From Tillandsia leiboldiana (taxonomy: Eukaryota > Streptophyta > Magnoliopsida > Poales > Bromeliaceae), in contig JAQNDB010000492.1 of assembly GCA_029204045.2 (NCBI GenBank), positions 16,908 through 80,907 on the forward strand: DNA of 64,000 nt, given 5' to 3'. The notes under the pieces are model-generated. The model did no database searches. It was not told the DNA's origin and saw only the letters and a program-made list of their open reading frames with translations. The translations under genes were made by a program, and so were the position numbers. This document shows, in pieces, positions 54,812 to 64,000 of the stretch. Each line of letters starts with the position of its first letter. The stretch's first letter is position 1.

Positions 54812-57800
54812 TGTGGTGACCCAGATCTCTGCAGGGCTTCTACAGTGCGATTAGCAGCTTCTGGAGGCCTATGTGGCATGTCGGCGGTGTTTCTGCACCC
54901 ATTTGGACTCAAGTGATGGACTTCGGGTGTATAATGGATCACGTGAGTGATCGGAGGACCCCGTCGGATGTTTAGAAGTGGTTTCGCGCGAAATGGTTAT
55001 TAAAATTGGACTCAGCGCGAAATTTGAGTAAAGAACACTTCTCCGGGAATTTTCGGCAAATTTTAGAAGAGGAATTTGGCAAATCGGACTTCGGATTTGG
55101 ATTCAGCGCGCGAAAACGGTCAAGATGGACTATTTACTTGTATTTTTCGGAGCCCGGATGACCCGGCACGGATTTCGAGGTATTTGGTACTGTTCCGGGC
55201 CGCCGGAGGGGCGCCGGCGGCGGCGGCGGGCGGCGGAGCGCGGCGGCTGGCGGCGGCGGAGGCGCGCGGTCCACCGCGGAGGCGTGCACCCGGGCGGAGG
55301 GCGCGTGGCGCCTTCAGGTTGGCCGGCGCAGTGGGCGCGGTCCACGGAAGAGGCGCGGGTGCACGGTGGACCAAGTGGCGACACGTGGCGGCTGGTTGTT
55401 GGCGGGTCCTGGTGCGCGCGGTCCACGCAGCGGCAGGGTCTGCCTCGGGATGCGTGCCCGGCACGGGGCCGCGGGCGGCGCGGCCGCGCACGTGGGCGCA
55501 CGTGGGCGCGGCGTGGGCGCGGTCGGAGGCGTCGTGGGGGCGCCACGTGGCGCCCCGTGGTTGGTCGGGCGCACCGGTGCACGACCTCTGGTCGCGACAC
55601 GTGGCGTCCCGTGGTTCGTCGCGGTGCGTGCGCCGGGTGCGGGGAGCAGGAATGGGACGCGTGGCGGGCCTAGGGGATTCGGGCGTGAACAGTACGGGCC
55701 CGGCCCGTTACTGTAGCAGCCCGGAATGCCAAGCGCCCGAAACTTTGGGCCAAAAGTCCAAAATTCGGATTTTTCGGGCTGGGCCTATAAATAGCTGTCT
55801 TGTGGGGGAGTTTTGCCCCCTTTCCCGAGCTCCCCTGCCCATGGCCCCTTTAGCAAAGTTGGAGATCTTCATCTTGCGCATCTTCTGGCAGAGGCCCGGA
55901 TTTTTTGGAAGCCGCGGCGTCGACGACTTCGGCATCGGAGCGCAGTGTGGCGATTTTTCATCGGAGGCCCGTTATCGTCGCAGTTTGATCTGAGAGGTCT
56001 ACAGAGCTACTCTGTCAGTATTTTTGGACGATTTCTGCGGCGTTGGAATCACGAGAGGTACGTCTTCGACTTTTGTGTTGATCATCTTGCTGGATTCAGA
56101 GTTTATGACACGGGTTTCGAGGCATTTCTAAGCCGCTGTTTTCTGGTGGAGTTTTTGGACAGCGGCCCCTTGCCGGAATTTTATCTCCGCACCCGAGTGT
56201 CGGATTGAGACGAGCCTATACACTTTTTGGATCTACTCGTCGCAAGGATTATCATTGTATTTTTCCGGGATTTTTCTGAGGTTTGCCCGAAGGTATACTA
56301 TTCCCCTTTTATCTGTGTTTGAGTTTACAGTTGTGTGGTTGTGAGTGTTTGCGCACCTGTATTGTGGAATTTGTAACTTGGCCTACGGGGCTCCAAATTG
56401 GGCGTGCAGGTACCCGTTTCGAAGGTATCGACGCGAGGATCGCAGCAGTATTTTTATTGGAATTTTTGGAGTTCGTTTTACAGGTGAAAATTTCGCATTT
56501 AGGGGACTGTTCCCAGCAGATTTGTGATGCTTGGATTTTATGGAATTAAGTGTATCTTTGGGTTGTGTTTTTGTACCCAGGAGGTATTGATCACTGTTCC
56601 TGTATCGTTGGATTGGTGGGTGTGCAGAGATATCTGTTTCTGGACTGTCTCAGCTGTGCGACTCCGGACTGTTAGCATTTTCAGGTGGGTGGCCTTGTCT
56701 TCATGACCTATGGACTGTGCATTAATTCTATCTGTGTAGGGACTTGCATGTTATAGATGTGTTCTATATAGCATGCTAGATTATAGGAATTGATGTTCCT
56801 AATGCTGTTAGATGATCATGTGTTTATTTTCCTTCCCTACAAGCTGTTGATTATGGTTATCTTGGAACTTGACCTAGCACCCCGTCATATGTTGCATGTG
56901 TAACCAGACTAGTAGAAAACCCTCACTTGGGCTAGGGTTATTTCTGCTTTAGACATCCACACTTCTACTTTCCTGGACATAGTGTCCTTCCTCGCCCGGG
57001 TAGTGGGCCGAGTGGTCAGGTGTTATCTTTTAGTGTGGGATGCATGTTACACTCGTGCTTGGGAGCAGAGTGGCGTCTGGTAGATGTAGTTGGTTGTTCA
57101 TCTGTAGCGGGAGCCGTTTGGGTAGACGGCGGTCCCGAGATGTTTTATTTTTCTTGTTTTATCTGTCGCCGCTGTGATAGTGGCAGCGGTAGATCAGTGT
57201 TAGCAGGACCTTAAACCCAGAACCTTTTTGGACACACACATGATTTTTGTCAACCAAATATTTTCTTCCAAGCATCGTAGGGTCGCCTGAGTCTGTTCCT
57301 GTTTGATTGGACGAAGGCATTAGCCCTTCGAGGCTTAGATATAAAACTTGGTTTCAACTGTTTTCCTAAGCAGAACTAAAAATCATTAAATATGGATTTC
57401 TTACAGATCAGATGGCTTCAATAAGAAATGTCACAGTTTTCCTATAAATTAACCACCGAGATGATTCGAGTGGTCTGGGTTCTAAGGTCTGCCTTTTCTT
57501 GGGACGAGAACAACGAGAGGCTATGCCTAGAGCCTGTTCTTGTTTGATTTGGGTTGTAGGTTCTAGTCTTCGGTGTTCCCGGACCCTTCATTGGGTCAGT
57601 GGTTGAGATGTTCGGCCTGTTTGGCCTGTTGAGTCAGCTGTTCGCAGTGGATGCGATGTCGGCCTGTTGAGGCAGTTGTTCGCAGTAGATGCGACGTTTG
57701 GCCTGTTTGGCCTGTTGAGACAGTTTCTCGCAGTGGATGCGACTTGGTGCCATGAGTTGGCAGAGTGTGATCTAGAGGTTGTTTCTCTGATTTAGTGGTG

Positions 57801-58934
57801 GAGGTGGTTCTCCCACTTAGCCTTGAGGATCTTGGGGTTCTGGCAGATCGAGTCGTGGAGGTTTCCCGACTCAGCCATGGTCGTGCATTTATCAGATTGA
57901 GTCGTTGAGGGTTCTCCGACATAGCTGTGGGAGTGTGTTGGGCTATTCCTGTTCGAGTCGAGGTTCTTTTTCCGACCGAGTTGCGCTTTGAGCTTGGAGT
58001 TACCGATCTGTTTGATCGTGGATCATAGCCTGCATGAGCCACATTTGGCTTGACAGAGATACTTTACAGAGATACTTGAGATGGGTTACTTTTTACTCGA
58101 GCGGGTCGCTCCCCTCGAGTGCCACTCCGGAGTAGGCGAGACCGGGTTGTTGTACCGGCGTGAGATTGAGCTTTTCTATCGCGACTTGTCGTTGCATTTG
58201 TCCCTCTGGCTGTGCTGGTGTTGGCAGTCATGGACGTCCTACGTAAGTCCGCTCCTCCGGGACGTAACGGCAGTAGGTTGGCGCAGGCTTGACTGGACCT
58301 GATGAGGCAGTCAGTTCAGATTGGGTGATCAGAGATGAGAGTTAGTTGTGGCATCATGTTCCTTCTGTTCCACTTCTTGAGCATCTAGATAGAGGCATAG
58401 TAGCTGTAGAGTTTACTTTTCCCCAGCTTTCCTTACAGCACTGTATTTGTTACTTTATGCCTCTAGTAGACTTAGTGGGCAGACCGTTGGGCTTGTTGGC
58501 GGCACCCACTGAGAACTACTTGGGACGTAGTTCTCACACCCGTCGTGGTGTATTTTCCCACAGGGACTTCTACTCCTGTTCCTGCTGCTCCTGTTGCTGC
58601 TTCTTCAGATCGAGGTGAGGGAGTCGCGAGCTAGATCCCTACCAGTCGTCGTCCAGAGAGTAGATGTACCCTTATCATTTTGAGAGTTTCTTGTTGAGAG
58701 ACCTTGTTGTGAGGTATAGAGTTGTACTTTTCTTTCAGAGTTGAGTGACTTGTACTTTGGTGAGGACTTTGTATTAATTTATTTTATTTCCAGCAGGTTA
58801 TTTTCAGCTCTGATATCTGGATAGTTTAGTATCTATCTTTTGCAGGTTTGGCGCTTCGTCTATACGGGGTTCACCGTATGGGCGGCGGATCTGTTGGCGA
58901 GCCCGGGTCGCAGTTTCGACGCCGGGGCGTGACA
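54812..58934 (+). repeat. 3' LTR of K
   Basis: 4123 bp; mirrors the 5' LTR with about 13 differences. Confidence 0.95.
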
Positions 58935-59169
58935 TGCACGGCTAGCTTGGCAACAATCATCAGAGTACTAACTACGTACTACAAATAACAATAACAACAA
59001 CAACAACAATGTTACAGATTTCTTTACAAATATATTACAACTGAATACCACTTTAATTAACTATTTCTAAATACACAGCTGTCCAAGGTCAATCTCTATC
59101 TCGGAATCTCACCAACACGTCCCGACATCCCAGCACCCGCTCGGCCTGAAAAACAGTCACCCGAGGGTG

Positions 59170-59193
59170 TGAGATACACCGGAGTGTATCCCA
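59170..59193 (-). other. Hairpin H1 in LTR J
   Basis: TGAGATACAC pairs with GTGTATCCCA (one mismatch) over CGGA. Flanks GGGTG and GTGGG are as in the other LTRs; stem sequence is unlike K. Confidence 0.65.
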
Positions 59194-62100
59194 GTGGGCA
59201 CGACGAGCCGAGGATCAGCTAATCGTACCTACTGGGTACTAAAATCTGCGGATAGTAAAGATCTGTAGGAAAAGCTGGAAACATAGATGTCTACTAATAA
59301 TCAGAAATAAAACTGCAGGTAAGTATGCTGAACAATCAGGGTATCTCAGAGATAACTATCATGAAAACTGTAGAGCATGCAGGTCGGAAATCAAAGTCAA
59401 CTACAAGGATCATGTATAAAGAACTACGAATGATACAAGCATGTCTACAGGTAATAGTGCTGGAACAACTGAGCAACTGTACGAGTAAAAGTAATGCGTC
59501 AAAGGTAGAAAACCAAATATCCAATCATGTGCCAATATTGGTCTCAGAGAACCTCAGGCAATGCCACTGTTCGGCACCTTTTCGGCTGACATAACCTTGT
59601 CGAGGGCTCACGGGTCTATCATCAGACCACTTTACCGGTAAAGAACAATCTCCACGGGGAGCTACCCCGGCCATGTTCGTGAAGTACAGCAGTGCATGGC
59701 AAATCATAATGATCAATCTCACGGTCTAGTGACCGGGTAGTCGGCAACATGCCGAGATCCCAACAGGGAATCATCTGTCTATATTTATCAATCGGAATCA
59801 ATCAATCATGCATATCGAGTAGTATCTATCAATCAGGATCAATCAATCATGCATATCAATAATATCTCGAATAACATCTCAATGACAGGAATCAACCGGT
59901 GTCATCTAATCATGCAAATCTATATATATATATATCAATCAATCAGGATCAGTCAGGAATAATCAGGGGATATGTGTATGATAATCGGCTGATCGTGAAC
60001 AGAAAATCTCAATCACAGGTCTAATCAAGTCAATGTCAATCAGGGAAATAACGATATATCAAGATAGGTCATGTAATCAGCAGGGAATCAAAAACAGGGG
60101 TCCGACTGGACTAAAGCAACCAGAGGGCCAAAAAGCTGAGGCCCGGTTCGAAGATAACCCACCTGACAAATCGCAGGCGACAAGACTGAATCGACTGTAC
60201 GCTCAGAACCTAGATGCAAATCGAGCCAACCAGGATCAAACATAATAATCAACCTCGAATTCACTAATCACAACTTAAACCCCAGATCCATTTTAAAACC
60301 TCTAATTATTTAACTAATAGTGTCATTTGAGCACTGTTTTCGCTCGTTCTTTCAACTGGAGGCTCATTTTTACGAACCGTTACTTCCAGTAGGTGACAAT
60401 CATCTGGCTGAACACCGTGCTCACCAATTTGCGGCAGCACGGGACCCGAGGAAAACTTTGGGCCATAAAACACTCCTCTAACATAGCCATTTTGCATTTT
60501 TGTTTCTCCGGGACTTCAAAATCAGTTTTTAACGCGAGCATCGCGTCCAGTGACCCCAAATTAGTCAAGAGTACACTGTCGCGACTTCGCAAACATCCTA
60601 GAACAGTGTTTGGGTCATAATTACATTTGGAGGTTGGTTTAATCACATCTTTTAATCCAAACCTCAAACAGTAAAAGTCTGTATATCAAAGTTGCTCTAA
60701 ATAATGCTAGGATACCAGGGCTTGCCCTGGTTGAAACCCAGATCTGTTGGTTCAAGCAGAACCAAGCCATGTTTATTTAAAGGTTCACATTGCTCCAATT
60801 ATAAATCCACACAGTATCTGTTTGAACTGAAGTGAGCACCAAGCTCAAGGGATGTTTTGAAACAACTTTCATATTTATATCTTTGTCAAATTCTATAATT
60901 TCTTTCTCTTGGCATTTTATCAAACACTTGGTGTGCACAATTAACCCAACATACAACATAGCCAATTTCAAGCTTGGTTCTCAGCCATTTCTGCACCTGG
61001 GGCAGAGATCTTGGAGCAAATTATTCCACTAAGTTTTCTGAGCAATTCCCCCCCATCTTGGAGCAAGCCATAAGCCTCGGGTTGGCCGGGCTCAAGGAAG
61101 AAGATGATGGCTTCAACCTTGAAATTCGTGATGCTTCAACCAGAAGCTCTGGGATCAAACTACTTGCACACAATTGATGCTATGCACTTCCAAAATATAC
61201 CTGGACCCGAGCCGGCGTCGGGGTGCGGCGGCGGCGGCGGTGGAGAAAGCTCCATTTCGAGCTTCTTCACCATTAATGGTGAAATTTAACAGAGGCAATT
61301 AGAAGCCTTCTAACTTGGATGTAATTACTCCTCTACCCCTCACGAAGCTTCTCGACCATTTCTTCCCGGCCGGAGGTGGCCGGAGCGCCGGCGGCCGCGG
61401 TTTTGCTCCAATTCGAGTGAACCATGGCACCCGAGTTTTCGAGGTGCATGGTAGCCATGCAAATGCATGGTTGGGACCCTCTTGGTCCCAGAAAGAATTC
61501 TGGGCTGGTGGCCGGCGTCGGAGAAGCCCGCCGGTGCCGGAGCAAGAAGCTCGGCCAACTTGCAATAATTCGAAAAGCTAGGGCATCTATTTTCTTTCTA
61601 AATACTTAGCCATATTCAAGGATACTTTGCAGATTTAATCTACATATCCTACAGTCCTTGCATACCAATTTTTAGCTATTTTGGTTCAGTGGTTGCCGAG
61701 TTCTTTCGAGGCGGAGCTCATCTAGGTTTCCGGCGAGGTATTGTCCCCGCCAGCAACCGGCTATGCATGGGAGCTCGGGCTTGTGCAGGGAGAATTCTTA
61801 GGGCCTAGGGATTCTACTGCATATGGTCTAGGGTGCTAACAACCAATGGTTAGGGACTCTTACCTTGGCCGAGCTCGGGGAAGAAGGGATGAAGCCGGAA
61901 TCTGGGTTCTTCCTCCACGCGCAACCTCAGCAACCTCCAGAACTACTCCACGGATCCAGAGGAAGCCAAAGAGCACATCAAAGCCCAACTTGATGGAAGT
62001 TGGTTCCAACTACTTCTTTCTCTCCCTTACTTGGTTTACTCTAATGGTGATGGTGTTCCTTTGGTCACCAGCACCTCGGGCTGGTTCAGGAAGTAGCAGA

Positions 62101-63126
62101 GGCTCCCCCAGATTGCGAGAAGATCCTCCAGAAAGTTCAGAAGCAAGTTGCTCCAATCCTTCACCCTCCTCTCTCTCTCTCGGCTTAAACTCTAATGGTG
62201 TTGTGTCCTCGGCCACCCCAGCACCAGGGCTTTTGCTGGGAAGATGCAGAGGAGGTCTGGTGATGCTTCGGACTTCCCCCAGACCCCTCGTATATCCATC
62301 CAAGGGAGATCAAGAGTCACTCCACATTAATGCAAGATCCTTGCAAAATAACCTAAACTCGTTTCAGACCTAAACCTAACCTCCGAGATCTTTACAGTAG
62401 GTGCAAAATGCACCCAACACCTTATGGTTTAAGCCCCTTAATTTTTGGTACATAAAATATTATAGTTTTCTCAAAAATACCCCTTTTTCAGTGCATTTCA
62501 CACATTTCGAGAAAATCCGTTCATCGAAATGCCAAACAGACTTCGCCACGACGTCCGGCTCGTCGAGACCTGTCGGGTAGCGTATTTGTTTGGTTCGTTT
62601 GACGCTCGGATAAAAAGTCGTTCCATAAAGTTTGACTCAATATAGCGCGTGGCACGCACTTCGATGCACCCGGGTCGCCAAACCGCGAAAAACCGTCAGT
62701 GCCATTGCGCTCAGAACGTCGAAATTAGTTAGAATCGACTACTCATGTTGCTAGGTTCGGGGTCTAGACGGCGAAACGGCCGTTAGAGGTCAAAAGGGGA
62801 TTTAAAAATAGGGGTTTACTATTCACTTTAAGTTGTGGGGCCCGCCCGCTTATTTACTGATTTTCAGAAAGATCCGACCGTCAGATCGTCGACATATGTA
62901 TATCAACTTTTCATGTTTTCGACGAGACGATCGCAATGGTGATATCGGATTTTCGAGATCAGGCTCTCGATCAAAGGTCGATATCTCTGGCCACTATTGC
63001 ATTACTAACTATCCATTTTGCCATTTAATAATCCAGGAAATTATTTAAACTTAAATTTTGGATTTTAAAAATAACGGTTACTACAAAAAACCTGCAAAAG
63101 ATGGATTAGAAACAAAAACTTTATGC

Positions 63127-64000
63127 AGAGTCGTCGGAACTGATACACCCAAGCTTCTGAAATATTTTCTTGATCCATTTGTTCATAGAAGCTTGCTCCT
63201 TCTTAACTTCTCTAAGATCTTGGACCATCAAAGCTTGTTCTTTCTTAACTTCTTTGAGATCCTCTTTCATTTCAGCGAACTCAATAGACATGCGTTCTTG
63301 CTCGTTTGAGAGTCGCTGTTGTTCCTTAAGATTGAGCTAAACCGACGCATCCTCATCAGACGTTGATGGTGGTGCTGGTTGCGCTGCGGTGCAGAGGTTG
63401 TTGCTTGTTGTTGTGCTCTTTGTCGGTGAGGAGGTATATGGGTTCATCTTGCTTCGTCGAGAGGGATTTCACAATTGTCGTCTCATTGATTGTGCCCAAA
63501 CTGTACATATATGAGCTTGTACTGGTGTCGACTTTAAACTTTCTAAGGATGCGCATAATTATCATTGGATAGGGGAGTCTCTCTGTGGGATGAGAATGTT
63601 CCACATAACGCGCCATCCTCGACCAAATGAGGTAAGGAATGTTTAAGTTTGCCCCCATTGATGCTGCGGGGTGTCCAAGAAGATAAAGAAATAACATCCT
63701 GTCCATCGAGAACCTTCGTATTCATGTTTGGAAGGATATTGTAGCAGACAATGAAGTTTATATAGAGATACTCTATTCGAAGTTCTTTTGAGAAAACAGA
63801 GTTTCCTGTCGACTGAGTATCTGGAAGACATATTCCATCAACCACTACTCTCCAAGAGTTGTCGTTGAAGACTTGAGTTTTCAGATAATGAGCTCCATCA
63901 ACTCTGGCCTTCATCCCTAACACATCCCAATCAATTGAGGGGTGACTTTGATCTTGATATTCTTGACCAATGTGTGAAATTCTCGACGTCCTAGACTAGA
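63127..64000 (-). pseudogene. Extra post-pol ORF of I, frameshifted, cut by right edge
   Basis: Minus-strand homologue of the ORF at 32259-33275: INFIVCYNILPNMNTK, then after a one-base shift near 63706 MDRMLFLYLLGHPAAS, NIPYLIW, RLPYPMIIMRIL. The C-terminal part is in another frame with a TAG near 63340, then a coiled coil (MKEDLKEVKKEQ repeats) ending KKIFQKLGCISSDDSA, matching KKIFDILGCKHDD of the G copy. The N-terminus is beyond the window. Shared domain order supports one protein family in both elements. Confidence 0.7.

Larger units (their letters stand above)
47851..58934 (+). mobile_element. Element K: young non-autonomous gypsy with giant LTRs
   Basis: 11,084 bp. LTRs 47851-51976 (4126 bp) and 54812-58934 (4123 bp), TGTGGTGACC..GGGGCGTGACA. 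TSD TGCAC at 47846-47850 and 58935-58939. The interior is only 2835 bp and fully decayed. By eye the LTRs differ at about 13 places, some of them 1-bp indels (for example 48234, 48717, 49020, 49444, 51369), so insertion is recent although no protein can be made. Confidence 0.95.
47703..63085 (-). mobile_element. Solo LTR J (reverse gypsy), hosting K
   Basis: Starts TGTCACGCCCCGAGTT and ends GGTTACTACA. AAAAA flanks both sides (47698-47702, 63086-63090; low complexity, so weaker evidence). About 4294 bp without K. Visible portion 58940-63085: U5 hairpin, (CAA)n at 58988-59009, (TA)n at 59921-59935, ATCAATCA-rich stretch to about 60030, a GGC run near 61227. It has no interior or gene; ORFs at 61299-61600 and 61846-62373 show no family motif. 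No TATAAATAG seen. Confidence 0.75.
46521..64000 (-). mobile_element. Element I: reverse sirevirus, 3' part, hosting J and K
   Basis: 46521-47025 is the first ~505 bp (U3) of a reverse LTR of the H family. The purine tract (plus strand ATCTCCCCCTTT at 47026) and interior follow; the interior resumes after J at 63086 with the extra ORF and leaves the window. A second CTCCCCCTTTTTGTCAC tract is near 47584. 47060-47700 has no gene. Confidence 0.8.

Noticed and set aside
55076..55993. 305-codon frame in K 3' LTR
   Set aside because: A 1-bp indel relative to the 5' LTR makes it; the 5' copy has only 198 codons. Not conserved.
58988..59009. (CAA)n as a translational-enhancer leader
   Set aside because: Only a microsatellite in reverse solo LTR J with no downstream gene.
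61846..62373. 175-codon frame in LTR J as a host gene
   Set aside because: Inside a TSD-flanked solo LTR, no recognisable domain.

Overview
The window looks like heterochromatic, gene-free DNA from a large-genome flowering plant. Essentially every base belongs to LTR retrotransposons inserted into one another; I see no host gene, rRNA, tRNA or CRISPR. The plant assignment rests on two lineages: Ty3/gypsy chromoviruses of Tekay/Del type (C-terminal chromodomain, LTRs of 2.4-4.3 kb ending GGGGCGTGACA, initiator-Met tRNA primer site TGGTATCAGAGC) and Ty1/copia sireviruses (coiled-coil gag, repeated purine tracts, an extra ORF after pol).

Layout, left half. E is a reverse gypsy LTR (29969-37408 with interruptions; its other end is off the left edge). 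B, a forward decayed gypsy element, sits in E; its interior is 6502-7135 and 10206-12325, and its 3' LTR is 12326-13310 plus 26885-29968. Within B lie: A, a reverse gypsy element with an open gag running off the left edge (1-2433) and a repeat-rich 5' LTR (2434-6501), part of which was tandemly duplicated with B flank (7136-10839); and C, a reverse solo LTR (13311-26884, TSD CCCCT). C contains D, a complete, near-pristine Tekay-like element (16280-26371, TSD ACGTG) with one uninterrupted gag-pol frame. E is also split by G, a reverse chimeric copia element (30532-35485, TSD GCTAG).

Right half. H is a forward sirevirus (37409-46520) with a damaged gag-pol, split by the gypsy solo LTR F (40694-44361, TSD GCAAA). 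H joins head-on to I, a reverse sirevirus (46521 to the right edge). I is split by J, a reverse gypsy solo LTR (47703-63085, TSD AAAAA), and J by K, a young forward non-autonomous gypsy element with 4.1 kb LTRs (47851-58934, TSD TGCAC). D is the only element here that looks able to encode its own mobilisation; the others are solo LTRs, defective, or run off the window.

The most interesting signals are inside the LTRs. (1) The gypsy promoters carry CCAAT-N9-CCACG composites, identical to the ER-stress response element. (2) Two U5-side hairpins keep their pairing while their sequence changes between families. (3) Sirevirus LTRs carry arrays of mini-hairpins with a constant TGGATT loop and variable complementary stems. 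(4) Paired CCGG-core palindromes occur in both copia and gypsy LTRs.
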